Source of the DNA: Amaricoccus sp.
Lineage (GTDB): Bacteria > Pseudomonadota > Alphaproteobacteria > Rhodobacterales > Rhodobacteraceae
NCBI RefSeq assembly: GCF_017993425.1
Contig: NZ_JAGOMQ010000035.1
Coordinates: forward strand, 1-38,226
DNA length: 38,226 nucleotides
Direction of reading: 5' to 3'
The notes beneath the pieces are model-generated. The model was given only the letters and a program-made list of their open reading frames with translations. It made no database searches and was not told where the DNA came from. The stretch's first letter is position 1. Each line of letters starts with the position of its first letter. This document shows, piece by piece, positions 1 through 8,329 of the stretch. The position numbers and the translations under genes were made by a program.

Positions 1-152
1 GGCTGGAGCTCACCCAGATCCGCATCGAGGCCGCCCTCGCCGCGGTCCCGCCCCCCGCCCGCCCGGACACGGGCGGTCTCCGCCTCGTCGCCGGCGCGGC
101 GCTCGCCATCGCCGGCGCCTCCCTCGCCCTCGGCGTCCTGTCGCTCCTCTGA
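1..152 (+). CDS. C-terminal end of an unidentified membrane protein (partial)
   Basis: The reading frame is open from the window edge (first full codon at base 3) to a TGA at 150-152, giving about 49 residues. The last 25 or so are a hydrophobic stretch rich in Ala, Leu and Gly, ending almost at the C-terminus, which suggests a single C-terminal membrane segment. An Arg/Glu-containing, proline-rich linker precedes it. The visible part is too short to assign a family. The third-position GC bias matches the surrounding genes, so it is probably a real coding end. Confidence 0.55.
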   Translation, partial: LELTQIRIEAALAAVPPPARPDTGGLRLVAGAALAIAGASLALGVLSLL

Positions 153-190
153 GCCGACCCCCGTGATACGGGTCAGCGAGATGAACGGCA

Positions 191-254
191 GGTAAACGTC
201 ACGCGGAATATACAATTAAATGAATAACTTGACCTCGCTAACACGTGTGTTAGC
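191..254. promoter_or_regulatory. AT-rich intergenic island with CTAACAC-GT-GTGTTAG palindrome
   Basis: This is an AT-rich stretch in an otherwise very GC-rich window, lying just upstream of the glycosyltransferase start at 276. It contains an inverted repeat, CTAACAC-GT-GTGTTAG (238-253), preceded by ACTTGAC (227-233). The 30-bp segment 225-254 recurs in inverted orientation at 5576-5605 with 25 of 30 bases identical. GGTAAACGTCACGCGG (191-206) resembles the start of the island at 25563. It looks like a regulator-binding site; TTGAC could act as a -35 box, but no convincing -10 follows. The binding protein is unknown. Confidence 0.45.
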
Positions 255-275
255 CGCGCTCCCGGACCCGGCCCC

Positions 276-1547
276 ATGAGGCCCCCGCGCATCCTCTTCG
301 TCCACGACGCCTTCCCCGGCCAGTTCGGTGCCCTCGGCCGCTGGCTCGCCGCCGAGGGCTGGGACGTCGCCTTCGCCACCGCCGCCCCCTCGGCCCGCGC
401 CGACGGATTCCGCCTCCTGCGCTACGCCCCGCACCGCAAGCCGCAGCCGGGGACGCATCCCTGCGCCCAGCCGATGGACCGCGCGGCGATCAACGCGCAG
501 GCATTCGTCCGCGCCGCCCTCGCCGCCCGCCGCGACGGCTACCGCCCCGACATCGTCGTCGCCCATTCCGGCTGGGGCGCCGGCATGTTCGCCCGCGACG
601 TCTTCCCGGAGGCCGCCTTCGTCGCCTACTGCGAGTGGTGGTATCGCCACCCCGGCGTCGACGTCGCCTACCTCGCCGCCCTCGAAGGCCGCCCGGCCTC
701 CGGCGCCGAGGCCGCCTGCCATGCCGCCCCCGAAGGCCGCGCCCCTGCCGCCGGCGTCGAGGCCGCCATGCACGAGCGCGCCCGCAACGCGCCCATCGCC
801 ATGGACCTCGCCGCCTCCGACGCGGCGATCTGCCCGACCGCCTTCCAGGCGGCGCAGTTCCCCGACGTCTTCCGCCGCCACCTCGGCGTCCTCCACGACG
901 GCGTCGACGCCGACGCCTTCGCCCCCGCGCCCGCGGCGGAGCCCGACACCCTCGACGGCCTCGTCGCGCCGGACGCCCGCCTCGTCACCTACGCCACCCG
1001 CGGCATGGAGCCCCACCGCGGCTTCCCGCAGTTCATGGCGGCGCTGCCGGCCATCCTCGCCGCCGACCCGCGCGCCGTCGCGGTCATCGCCGGCGACAAC
1101 CGCGTCTCCTACGGCGGCGACGCCATCCGCCGCGTCGACTGGAAGGCCCGCGCGCTGGCCGAGCACGACCTCGACCCGACCCGCGTCCGCTTCACCGGCA
1201 AGCTGCCGCGCGCCGACTACCTGCGCCTGCTCCGCCGCTCCGACGCCCACGTCTACCTGACCGTGCCCTTCGTCCTCTCCTGGTCGATGGTAGAGGCGAT
1301 GAGCACCGGCTGCGCCCTCGTCCTCTCCGACACCGCGCCGGTCCGCGAGTTCGCCGACGCCGAGGCCGCCGCGCTCGTCGACCTCGCCCGCCCCGCGGCC
1401 ATCGCCGGGGGGGTCCTCGCCACCCTCGCCGACCCCGCCGCCGCCGCCCGCCGCCGCGGGCGCGCCCGCGAGACCGTCCTCGCCGGCCTCACCGAGCGCC
1501 AGCAATTCCCCGCCAAACGCGCCCTCCTCGCCGGCCTGCGCGGCTGA
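276..1547 (+). CDS. GT4-family glycosyltransferase
   Basis: A 423-residue GT-B fold glycosyltransferase. The N-terminus (ILFVHDAFPGQFG, residues 6-18) is typical of the family 4 group whose N-domain follows the pattern ILFVHQNFPGQF. The C-terminal half contains the sugar-nucleotide-binding region, including the segment around LSWSMVEAMSTGCALVLSD with its conserved acidic and glycine residues. Such enzymes transfer a sugar from a nucleotide donor, commonly in capsule, exopolysaccharide or LPS assembly, on the cytoplasmic side. Acceptor and donor cannot be told from sequence. An Ala/Pro-rich insertion near residues 130-165 is unusual. It stands alone, behind the AT-rich island and palindrome at 191-254, which may control it. 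The family assignment is firm and the pathway unknown. Confidence 0.85.
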   Translation: MRPPRILFVHDAFPGQFGALGRWLAAEGWDVAFATAAPSARADGFRLLRYAPHRKPQPGTHPCAQPMDRAAINAQAFVRAALAARRDGYRPDIVVAHSGWGAGMFARDVFPEAAFVAYCEWWYRHPGVDVAYLAALEGRPASGAEAACHAAPEGRAPAAGVEAAMHERARNAPIAMDLAASDAAICPTAFQAAQFPDVFRRHLGVLHDGVDADAFAPAPAAEPDTLDGLVAPDARLVTYATRGMEPHRGFPQFMAALPAILAADPRAVAVIAGDNRVSYGGDAIRRVDWKARALAEHDLDPTRVRFTGKLPRADYLRLLRRSDAHVYLTVPFVLSWSMVEAMSTGCALVLSDTAPVREFADAEAAALVDLARPAAIAGGVLATLADPAAAARRRGRARETVLAGLTERQQFPAKRALLAGLRG

Positions 1548-1687
1548 GCCCCGGGCCTGTCGCCCGAAGGCCCGCACGCCGCGCTCCCCTCCTTCCCCTT
1601 GTCCTGTCGGGCGGGTTTCCCCGCCCACGCGCTCGCCCGTCCCTCGGGAGCGGCAGACGCCTTCGAGCGATTGATCCCCTTTGCGGC

Positions 1688-1716
1688 TTGCCCGCAGGCG
1701 CCTGCCGCGCTTATCT
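1688..1716 (+). promoter_or_regulatory. candidate promoter of the ATPase zeta subunit gene
   Basis: TTGCCC (1688-1693) and TTATCT (1711-1716) are separated by 17 bp, upstream of the ATG at 1754. The spacer begins with a perfect 12-bp palindrome, GCAGGCGCCTGC (1694-1705), which could be an operator or chance in GC-rich DNA. This is inferred from pattern only. Confidence 0.35.
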
Positions 1717-1753
1717 CCCCCTCGACATTGCAGACGCGAGAGGGGATCCCGCG

Positions 1754-2074
1754 ATGAGCGACAGCTTCAAGGACCGCGAGAGGGGCTTCGAGAACCAGTT
1801 CGCCCACGACCTCGAGCTGCAATTCCGGGCCAACGCCCGGCGCAACCGCCTGCTCGGCCACTGGGCGGCCGGGCTCCTCGGCAAGACCGGCGAGGACGAG
1901 GTGCGCTACGCCCTCGACGTCGTGCGCGAGGACTTCAAGGACGCCGGCCACGAGGACGTCGTCCGCAAGCTCGCCGCCGACCTCGGCTCCCTCGCCGACG
2001 AGGCCACCATCCGCGCCAAGATGGGTGAGTTCCTCGACGTCGCGAAGGCGCAGCTGATGAAGGAAACCCGCTGA
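1754..2074 (+). CDS. F1-ATPase zeta subunit-like protein (DUF1476)
   Basis: A 106-residue soluble, mostly helical, charged protein starting MSDSFKDRERGFENQFAHD. It matches the alphaproteobacterial DUF1476 family in length and N-terminal signature (F-K-D-R-E-x-G-F-E-x-K/Q-F/Y). In Paracoccus denitrificans this family is the zeta subunit, which inserts its N-terminal segment into F1-ATPase and blocks wasteful ATP hydrolysis, replacing IF1/epsilon inhibition. The start lies in the aggggatcccgcg-ATG context; the larger open frame upstream in the same register is an artefact of GC richness. The gene is monocistronic and convergent with glyA. Whether it inhibits the enzyme in this organism is inferred from family knowledge; some relatives inhibit only weakly. 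Confidence 0.88.
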   Translation: MSDSFKDRERGFENQFAHDLELQFRANARRNRLLGHWAAGLLGKTGEDEVRYALDVVREDFKDAGHEDVVRKLAADLGSLADEATIRAKMGEFLDVAKAQLMKETR

Positions 2075-2126
2075 CGCCAGGCTCCCCCGCGCCGGGAATC
2101 CGGCGCTCCCGGGCAGCCTTCACTCA

Positions 2127-2152
2127 GCGGATTTGTCCGTCGACGGATCCGC
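2127..2152. terminator. possible bidirectional hairpin between convergent genes
   Basis: GCGGAT (2127-2132) pairs with ATCCGC (2147-2152), and the 12-bp palindrome TCCGTCGACGGA (2136-2147) lies inside. It sits between the convergent zeta-subunit and glyA genes. There is no U-tract on either strand, so function as a terminator is speculative. Confidence 0.3.
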
Positions 2153-2322
2153 GCCCGCCAGCCGGGCAGGCGCGCGGATTGCCCGGCCGCCACCACGCCG
2201 GGCTCCCCTCGCCGCAACGCGCTCCGGGGCGACGACCGGCGCGACGCGGTGCGTCGCTTTCGCCGGTCGAAGAGGATCCTCCACGCCGCGTCAAAGCCCT
2301 CTTTGCCGGCGGCGCCCCCGGC

Positions 2323-3618
2323 TCACAGCCCCGGATAGATCGGGAACCGGTCGCAGAGCGCCTGCACCCGCGCCCGGACCTCGCCCTCGACCGCCGCGTT
2401 GCCCTCCGGCCCGTTCGCCGCGAGCCCGTCGAGCACCTCGACGATCAGCCCGCCGATCTCCTCGAACTCCGCCGTGCCGAAGCCCCGCGTCGTCCCCGCC
2501 GGCGTCCCGAGCCGCACCCCCGAGGTCACCATCGGCGGCTCCGGGTCGAACGGGATGCCGTTCTTGTTGCAGGTGACATGCGCCCGCCCCAGGGCCGCCT
2601 CGGCGATCTTGCCGGTCACCCCCTTCGGCCGCAGGTCGGCGAGCATCAGGTGGTTGTCGGTGCCGCCGGAGACGATGTCGACGCCCCCCTTCATCAGCGA
2701 CGCCGCCAGCGCCCGGGAATTGGCGACGATCCGCGCCGCGTAGTCCCTGAACTCCGGCCGCAGCGCCTCGCCGAGCGCCACCGCCTTGGCGGCGATCACA
2801 TGCATCAGCGGCCCGCCCTGCAAGCCCGGGAACACCGCCGAGTTGACCTTCTTCGCGATCGCCTCGTCGTTCGTCAGGATCAGCCCGCCCCGCGGCCCGC
2901 GCAGCGACTTGTGCGTCGTCGTCGTCACCACATGCGCGTGCGGCAGCGGCGAGGGATGCACGCCCCCGGCCACCAGTCCGGCGATATGGGCCATGTCGAC
3001 CATCAGCCAGGCGCCCACCTCGTCGGCGATCGCCCGGAACGCCGCCCAGTCCCAGACCCGGGAATACGCAGTCCCCCCGGCAAGGATCAGCTTCGGCCGG
3101 TGCTCCAGCGCCTTCGCCCGCACCTCGTCGAGGTCGAGCAGGCTGTCCTGCTTCCTCACCCCGTACGAGACGACGTCGAACCACTTCCCCGACATGTTCA
3201 CCGGCGAGCCGTGCGTCAGGTGCCCGCCCGAGTTGAGGTCGAGCCCCATGAACCGGTCCCCGGGCTTCAGCAGCGCCAGGAACACCGCCTGGTTCATCTG
3301 GCTGCCCGAGTTCGGCTGCACGTTGGCGAAGCCGCAGCCGAAGAGCGCCTTGGCCCGCTCGATCGCCAGCGTCTCCACCACGTCGACGAACTGGCAGCCG
3401 CCGTAGTAGCGCCGGCCCGGATAGCCCTCGGCGTACTTGTTGGTCAGCACCGAGCCCTGCGCCTCCAGCACGGCGCGGCTGACGATGTTCTCCGAGGCGA
3501 TCAGCTCGATCTCGTCGCGCTGCCGGCCGAGCTCGTCGCGGATCGCGGCGGCGATCTCCGGGTCGCCGTCGGCGACCGGGGCGGTGAAGAAGCCGTTCGG
3601 CGCGCTTCCGTCCTTCAT
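2323..3618 (-). CDS. glyA: serine hydroxymethyltransferase
   Basis: A 431-residue PLP enzyme that interconverts serine plus tetrahydrofolate with glycine plus 5,10-methylene-THF, the main source of one-carbon units. Family signatures are visible along the whole length: [11 protein letters not shown] (residues 37-47), [15 protein letters not shown] (60-74), [10 protein letters not shown] (101-110), and the PLP-lysine motif [14 protein letters not shown] with Lys237 as the Schiff-base residue. The start is set at the ATG preceded by GGAGATCGCC; an in-frame ATG eight codons upstream has no better site. Length equals the family norm. It is a single gene transcribed towards the zeta-subunit gene. 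No riboswitch was recognised in the roughly 140 bp upstream. Confidence 0.97.
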   Translation of the reverse strand: MKDGSAPNGFFTAPVADGDPEIAAAIRDELGRQRDEIELIASENIVSRAVLEAQGSVLTNKYAEGYPGRRYYGGCQFVDVVETLAIERAKALFGCGFANVQPNSGSQMNQAVFLALLKPGDRFMGLDLNSGGHLTHGSPVNMSGKWFDVVSYGVRKQDSLLDLDEVRAKALEHRPKLILAGGTAYSRVWDWAAFRAIADEVGAWLMVDMAHIAGLVAGGVHPSPLPHAHVVTTTTHKSLRGPRGGLILTNDEAIAKKVNSAVFPGLQGGPLMHVIAAKAVALGEALRPEFRDYAARIVANSRALAASLMKGGVDIVSGGTDNHLMLADLRPKGVTGKIAEAALGRAHVTCNKNGIPFDPEPPMVTSGVRLGTPAGTTRGFGTAEFEEIGGLIVEVLDGLAANGPEGNAAVEGEVRARVQALCDRFPIYPGL

Positions 3619-3782
3619 GGCGATCTCCTGCGGCGAGGACACGGGGTGGCGCGGCTCTTACCCCCTCGCCCTCGCGCAGGCAAACCGGAAAGCGACGCCC
3701 GCCGCCCTCAGACCGCCCCCGAGCGGGACAGGCGCGCCCCGCCGCCGCCGGGCGCGCCCTTCCGCGCGCTGCGCCCGAGGAC

Positions 3783-4529
3783 CTACCGGTCCGTGACCTT
3801 GAGGAGCGAGGTCCACCGCTTCAGGGCGTGGATCGTCAGATAGATCGCCGCCACCGCCGCGATCGCCGCCATCCAGGCGGGCTCGACCCACGCCTGCTGC
3901 TCGTGGCCGAAGGCGTCCCCGCCGATCTCCACGAAGGCGAGCGCCAGCATGGCGGCAAGCCAGCCGTGATGCTCCCGCCGCAGCACCGCCTTCAGCGAGA
4001 ACGGCAGGGCGGGCCGCCGCCAGCCCGACAGGCGGGGAAAGAACGCCGGCGTCCCGCGCGCCCAGGCGGCATAGGCGTCGCCGAACCGGTCGAGCAGGTA
4101 CGCCTCCTCCGCCATGATGATCCGCTCGTAGTAGACGACGAGGAACAGCGCGAAGGCGAGCCCCACCAGCAGGTTCTGGGCGAACAGCGCCACCCCGAGA
4201 TAGGTGATGGCGTTGCCGAGGTAGAGCGGGTTTCGGGTCAGGGAGTACATGGCCGTGGTGTTCAGGCTGTCGGCGACCTGCCGGGTCTTGCGGCCGGAGG
4301 TGTTGCGGGCCACGAACCCGACGGTGACCGCCCGGATCGCCAGACCCGCGACGACCATGGCGATGCAGGCCGCCTCGTAGAGGCCGCCGACGACCTCGCC
4401 TGCCGCCCGCTCGATCGGCTCGGCCTGCGTCAGCGCCACTGCGACCGGCGGCAGGAAGACCAGCGGCATGAAGCTTCGCCACCGGAAAAAGAACCCGCCG
4501 GTCCGCGCCAGGCGCTCTGAAAGCAGCAT
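3783..4529 (-). CDS. isoprenylcysteine carboxylmethyltransferase/PEMT-like membrane methyltransferase
   Basis: About 248 residues with several membrane segments. The motif TRNPLYLGNAITYLG in mid-protein, followed by a hydrophobic stretch and YYERIIMAEEAYLLDRFGDAYAAW, is the S-adenosylmethionine-binding signature of the ICMT/phospholipid methyltransferase superfamily (RNPxYxG..., EE...L...FG..Y..Y). The substrate is unknown; bacterial members methylate lipids, small molecules or protein cysteines. A second hydrophobic region follows, with an Ala-rich segment near the C-terminus. The start is placed at MLLSERLARTGG, which follows GGAGCGGACGGGAA; an ATG 18 codons upstream would add only a basic, low-complexity tail. 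It is divergent from nadK across about 230 bp of GC-rich DNA with no clear promoter. Confidence 0.78.
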   Translation of the reverse strand: MLLSERLARTGGFFFRWRSFMPLVFLPPVAVALTQAEPIERAAGEVVGGLYEAACIAMVVAGLAIRAVTVGFVARNTSGRKTRQVADSLNTTAMYSLTRNPLYLGNAITYLGVALFAQNLLVGLAFALFLVVYYERIIMAEEAYLLDRFGDAYAAWARGTPAFFPRLSGWRRPALPFSLKAVLRREHHGWLAAMLALAFVEIGGDAFGHEQQAWVEPAWMAAIAAVAAIYLTIHALKRWTSLLKVTDR

Positions 4530-4760
4530 TTCCCGTCCGCTCCGGGGCCCGCGCCGGGGATCGGCCGCCGCCCTCGGCGCCATGCCTGCGCCGCGGCGCG
4601 GCGGCGGTCAATCCGGGCTCACGGACCCGTGTCGGCGGCGCGGGCCGCCGCGCGCGCCGGGTCGCGGCGGCGCGTCCCGGGCAAGGCAGGAAAGCGCCCG
4701 CTTGTGGATCGCCCCGAAGCGCGGCAGGCTCCGCCTCCCGCGGCAGGGGAAAGGCCCGAC

Positions 4761-5525
4761 GTGTCCTACGACCGCATCCACTTCGTCGCGAGCCGGGCGC
4801 CCCTCGCCGAGGCCGCGCTCGACCGGCTCGCCGCCCGCCACGGCCAGGCCCCCATCGCCGAGGCCGACGTCGTCGTCGCGCTCGGCGGCGACGGGCTGAT
4901 GCTCTCGACGCTCCACGACACCCAGGCCCGCGGCCTGCCCGTCTACGGCATGAACCGCGGCACCGTCGGCTTCCTGATGAACGACTTCGCCGAGGACTGG
5001 CTGCCCGAGCGCCTCGCCGCCGCCGAGGACGCGATCGTCAACCCGCTCAGGATGCGCGCCCGCCGCGCCGACGGCGGCGAGGTCGAGGCGCTCGCCATCA
5101 ACGAGGTCTCGATCCTGCGCGCCGGGCCCCAGGCGGCGAAGCTGCGCATCCTCGTCGACGGCCGCGAGCGCATGGCCGAGCTCGTCGCCGACGGCGCGCT
5201 CCTCGCCACCCCTGCCGGCTCGACCGCCTACAACTATTCCGCCCACGGCCCGATCCTGCCGATCCGCGCCGAGGTGCTGGCGCTGACCCCGATGTCGGCC
5301 TTCCGCCCCCGCCGCTGGCGCGGCGCCATCCTGCCCAAGGCGGCCCGCGTCACCTTCGAGGTGCTCGAGCCCGACAAGCGCCCGGTCGCCGCCGTCGCCG
5401 ACAGCCTCGAGGTGCGCGAGCCGGTGACGATCTCCATCGAGAGCGCCGCCGACGTCGCCCACCGCCTGCTCTTCGACCCCGGCCACGGGCTCGAGGAGCG
5501 GCTGATCCGCGAGCAGTTCGTCTGA
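4761..5525 (+). CDS. nadK: NAD kinase
   Basis: A 254-residue cytoplasmic kinase that phosphorylates NAD to NADP using ATP or polyphosphate. The diagnostic GGDG motif is at about residues 42-45 (VVVALGGDGLML), followed by GMNRGTVGFLMN, the NE-containing strand LAINEVSILRAGPQAAKL, and the conserved block TPAGSTAYNYSAHGPILP. The start is GTG at 4761 (VSYDRIHFVASRAP), behind a GGGGAAAG ribosome-binding site. The upstream in-frame extension is Arg-rich, unlike the family. Length agrees with short alphaproteobacterial NadK proteins. Downstream is an AT-rich island and then hda. With pncA and pncB elsewhere in the window it belongs to pyridine-nucleotide metabolism, but the genes are not linked in an operon. 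Confidence 0.95.
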   Translation: MSYDRIHFVASRAPLAEAALDRLAARHGQAPIAEADVVVALGGDGLMLSTLHDTQARGLPVYGMNRGTVGFLMNDFAEDWLPERLAAAEDAIVNPLRMRARRADGGEVEALAINEVSILRAGPQAAKLRILVDGRERMAELVADGALLATPAGSTAYNYSAHGPILPIRAEVLALTPMSAFRPRRWRGAILPKAARVTFEVLEPDKRPVAAVADSLEVREPVTISIESAADVAHRLLFDPGHGLEERLIREQFV

Positions 5526-5575
5526 GCGCCCCGCGGGACATGAGGAACCCGCGCGGCCCGACGGCGCGCCGCGGC

Positions 5576-5620
5576 GCTAACACACGTGTTAGTCATGTCA
5601 AGTATCTGAAATCACTTGAT
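5576..5620. promoter_or_regulatory. AT-rich island with inverted copy of the CTAACAC palindrome, upstream of hda
   Basis: The inverted repeat CTAACAC-AC-GTGTTAG (5577-5592) is the exact reverse complement of the one at 238-253. Next to it lies TCAAGT...ACTTGA (5599-5619), another inverted repeat. The 24-mer at 5597-5620 matches 25588-25611 at 17 of 24 positions, including a continuous ATCACTTGAT. The island lies between nadK and hda, about 90-135 bp before the hda start, and probably holds the hda promoter or an operator. Its function is inferred. Confidence 0.45.
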
Positions 5621-5711
5621 GTTCCAGACTGGCCAACCTTTCGTTCACGTTCGGGCCACCCGAACGGCGACGCCGGCGAGGCGCCCGCCGCGCCGAGGCG
5701 CGGCTGAGGCG

Positions 5712-6407
5712 ATGCCCTCCGGCCCGGAGCAAATGGCGCTCGACCTGCCCTCCCGGCCGGCGCTCGGCCGGGCCGACTTCTTCGTCTCCGAGCCGAACCG
5801 CCTCGCGCTCGCCCAGGTCGACGCCTGGCCCGGCTGGCCCTCCGGCCGCCTCGCCGTCGCCGGGCCGCCCGGGGCCGGCAAGACCCACCTCGCCCATGTC
5901 TGGGCCGCCCGCTCCGCCGCGCGCATCCTCCCGGCCGAGGCCCTCCCCACCCTCGATCTCGCCGCCGGCGTCTCCGACGCCCTCGCCGTCGAGGACGTCG
6001 ACCGCCTCGCCGACCTCGCCCCCGCGGAACGCCGCGCCGCCGAGGAGGCGCTCTTCCACCTCTGCAACCGCCTCGCCGCCGGGGGCGGCAGCCTGATGGT
6101 CTCCGGTCGCGCCGCGCCAGCGCGCTGGCGGCTCGACCTTCCCGACCTCGCGAGCCGCCTCGCCGTCGCCCCGGTGGCCACGCTCGCGCCCCCCGACGAC
6201 GCCCTCCTCGCCGCCGTCCTCGTCAAGCTCTTCGCCGATCGCGGCGTCGGCGTCGCCCCCCCGGTGATCCGCTTCCTCGTCGCGCGCATCGACCGCTCCT
6301 TCGAGGCCGCCGAGGCCGTCGTCGCCCGCCTCGACCGCGCCGGCCTCGCCCGCGGCCGCCCGATCACCGTCCCCCTCGCCGCGGAAGCCCTCGCCGCCCC
6401 GGAATAG
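5712..6407 (+). CDS. hda: DnaA/Hda-like AAA+ ATPase
   Basis: A 231-residue protein resembling the AAA+ domain of DnaA without the C-terminal DNA-binding domain, as in Hda/HdaA. A Walker A motif is visible (AGPPGAGKTHLAHVW, about residues 46-60) and a Walker B-like segment (LAVEDVDRLADL). The N-terminal QMALDLPSRPALGRADFFVS matches the family's QLPLDLxxRPALGREDFLV, the clamp-binding QL-L motif region. Hda homologues act with the DNA-loaded beta clamp to convert DnaA-ATP to DnaA-ADP and so restrain re-initiation of replication. The start could be the ATG at 5712 or the one at 5733; both have short spacing to a purine-rich site. Two tandem DnaA boxes occur elsewhere in the window (25619-25639). 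Confidence 0.8.
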   Translation: MPSGPEQMALDLPSRPALGRADFFVSEPNRLALAQVDAWPGWPSGRLAVAGPPGAGKTHLAHVWAARSAARILPAEALPTLDLAAGVSDALAVEDVDRLADLAPAERRAAEEALFHLCNRLAAGGGSLMVSGRAAPARWRLDLPDLASRLAVAPVATLAPPDDALLAAVLVKLFADRGVGVAPPVIRFLVARIDRSFEAAEAVVARLDRAGLARGRPITVPLAAEALAAPE

Positions 6408-6445
6408 CTGACAGGGCGACACCGAACCAGTAGCGGAGCGCCCCC

Positions 6446-6466
6446 GCCCCTGCTATACCTAGGGGC
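6446..6466 (+). promoter_or_regulatory. hairpin with -10-like core abutting the mutL start
   Basis: GCCCCT (6446-6451) and AGGGGC (6461-6466) form an inverted repeat whose right arm touches the mutL ATG at 6467. The loop contains TATACC (6454-6459), preceded by TG, an extended -10-like core. If used as a promoter the transcript would be leaderless or nearly so. If transcribed from upstream, the hairpin would sequester the only purine-rich AGGGG. Both readings are inference. Confidence 0.3.
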
Positions 6467-8290
6467 ATGACGGCAGAAAGCCCCTATATAGCGGCAGAAG
6501 CGCGCCGCCCGATCCGCCAGCTGGACGCCGCGGCGGCCAACCGCATCGCCGCGGGCGAGGTGGTGGAGCGGCCCGCTTCCGCCGTCAAGGAGCTGGTCGA
6601 GAACGCCCTCGACGCCGGCGCCCGGCGCATCGAGGTCGCCCATGCCGACGGCGGCAAGCGGCTGATCCGCGTCTCGGACGACGGCTGGGGCATCCCCGTG
6701 GCGGAGCTGGCGCTGGCGCTCTCGCGCCACGCCACCTCCAAGCTCGACGGCGACGACCTCGTCAACATCACGAGCTTCGGCTTCCGCGGCGAGGCGCTGC
6801 CCTCGCTCGGCGCGGTGGCGCGGCTCACCCTCACCTCGCGCGCCGCCGGCTCGGCTGAGGCGGCCTCCGTCATGGTCCGCGGCGGCGTCGAGGGGCCGGT
6901 TCGCCCGGCGGCCCGCGCGAAGGGGACGCTCGTCGAGGTCGAGGGCCTCTTCGCCGCCACGCCCGCCCGGCTCAAGTTCCTGCGCAGCGACCGCGCCGAG
7001 GCGCAGGCGATCGCCGAGATCCTGCGCCGGCTGGCCATGGCCGCGCCCGGGGTCGCCTTCTCGCTCCGCGACGTCAGCGATCCCGACGAGCCCCGCGAGA
7101 TCTTCCGCCTCGACGCCGAGACCGGCGATCTCTTCGACGGGCTGCGCGGGCGGCTGCGCGCCGTGCTCGGCCCGGACTTCATCGAGAACGCCGCCCCCGT
7201 CTCCGCCGAGCGCGAGGGGGTGCGGCTCACCGGCTTCGCGGCGCTGCCCGCATATTCGCGCGGCACGGCCGGGTCACAGCACTTCACCGTCAACGGCCGC
7301 CCGGTCCGCGACAGGCTGCTGCTCGGCGCGCTCCGGGCCGCCTACCAGGACCTGCTCGCCCGCGACCGCCACCCGGCCGCGGCGCTCGACCTCGCGCTGC
7401 CGCCGGCCGAGGTCGACGTCAACGTCCACCCGGCCAAGGCCGAGGTGCGGTTCCGCGACCCCGGCCTCGTCCGCGGCCTCGTCATCGGCGCGCTGAAGGC
7501 GGCGCTGGCCGGGGCGGGGGCGCGGGCCGCGACCACGCATGGCGTCGGGCTCCTCGGCGCCTTCCGCCCGCCGGAAGGCCGCCCCGCCCCGGCGATGCTC
7601 GCCGCCGCGCGGGCATGGCAGGCCCCGGGCCGCGGCTTCGCCGAGCCGGACGGGGCGCCCCTCGGCCTGTCCGCCGCGCCGCCGCCGCCCCCCGCGCCGG
7701 AGGAGCCGGAGGCGGAGGCGCCGCTCGGGGCCGCCCGCGCCCAGATCCACGACGCCTACGTCATCGCCCAGACCGCCGACGGCATCGTCATCGTCGACCA
7801 GCACGCCGCGCACGAGCGGCTCGTCTACGAGCGGCTCAAGGCCGAGCGGGCCGGCGGCCGGGTGCCGAGCCAGCTCCTGCTCATCCCCGAGGTCGTCGAG
7901 CTCGACGCCGCGTCCTGCGCCCGCCTCGCCGCCGAGGCGGACTCGCTCGCGGACCTGGGCCTCGTGGTCGAGCCCTTCGGCCCGGGCGCGCTCTGCCTGC
8001 GCGAGACGCCGGCGGCGCTCGGGGAGGTCGACGGGCGCCGCCTCCTCGCCGACGTCGCCGACGCGCTGGAGGAGGGAACCGACGGGGTCGGGCGGCGCAT
8101 CGACGCGGTGCTGAGCCGCATGGCCTGCCACGGCTCGGTGCGCGCGGGCCGCCGCATGGGGCCGGAGGAGATGAACGCGCTCTTGCGCGCCATGGAGGCG
8201 ACGCCGTTCTCGGGCACCTGCAACCACGGCCGACCGACCTTCATCGAGCTGAAGCTCGCCGACATCGAGCGGCTGTTCGGCCGGCGATGA
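6467..8290 (+). CDS. mutL: DNA mismatch repair protein MutL
   Basis: 607 residues. The N-terminal GHKL ATPase is clear: [37 protein letters not shown], then DDGWGI and [20 protein letters not shown] proline-rich linker (about 370-420) leads to the C-terminal dimerisation domain, which carries the metal-dependent endonuclease motif DQHAxxExxxxE (starting at Asp444), plus ACHGSVRAG and CNHGRPT. This is the nicking type of MutL found in organisms without MutH. It nicks the new strand after MutS recognises a mismatch. Relatives begin close to IRQL; this one has about 16 extra N-terminal residues. No alternative start exists between the ATG and the conserved domain. It is followed closely by rmuC. 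Confidence 0.97.
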   Translation: MTAESPYIAAEARRPIRQLDAAAANRIAAGEVVERPASAVKELVENALDAGARRIEVAHADGGKRLIRVSDDGWGIPVAELALALSRHATSKLDGDDLVNITSFGFRGEALPSLGAVARLTLTSRAAGSAEAASVMVRGGVEGPVRPAARAKGTLVEVEGLFAATPARLKFLRSDRAEAQAIAEILRRLAMAAPGVAFSLRDVSDPDEPREIFRLDAETGDLFDGLRGRLRAVLGPDFIENAAPVSAEREGVRLTGFAALPAYSRGTAGSQHFTVNGRPVRDRLLLGALRAAYQDLLARDRHPAAALDLALPPAEVDVNVHPAKAEVRFRDPGLVRGLVIGALKAALAGAGARAATTHGVGLLGAFRPPEGRPAPAMLAAARAWQAPGRGFAEPDGAPLGLSAAPPPPPAPEEPEAEAPLGAARAQIHDAYVIAQTADGIVIVDQHAAHERLVYERLKAERAGGRVPSQLLLIPEVVELDAASCARLAAEADSLADLGLVVEPFGPGALCLRETPAALGEVDGRRLLADVADALEEGTDGVGRRIDAVLSRMACHGSVRAGRRMGPEEMNALLRAMEATPFSGTCNHGRPTFIELKLADIERLFGRR

Positions 8291-8329
8291 CCGCGCGATG
8301 ATCCCGCGTTGATCACCGTCGCCGGGCAC

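Noticed and set aside
216-1628. 470-residue minus-strand frame opposite the glycosyltransferase
   Set aside because: Gly/Ala/Glu/Arg-only low complexity, no recognisable motif, and antisense to a clear family protein.
2075-2322. Possible RNA gene or riboswitch between the zeta-subunit gene and glyA
   Set aside because: The region is at the 3' ends of convergent genes. No tRNA cloverleaf or known riboswitch core was seen, only a modest hairpin.
4530-4760. Extra N-terminal coding upstream of nadK and the methyltransferase
   Set aside because: In-frame extensions on both strands are Arg/Pro/Gly-rich without similarity to the families, and better ribosome sites lie at the chosen starts.
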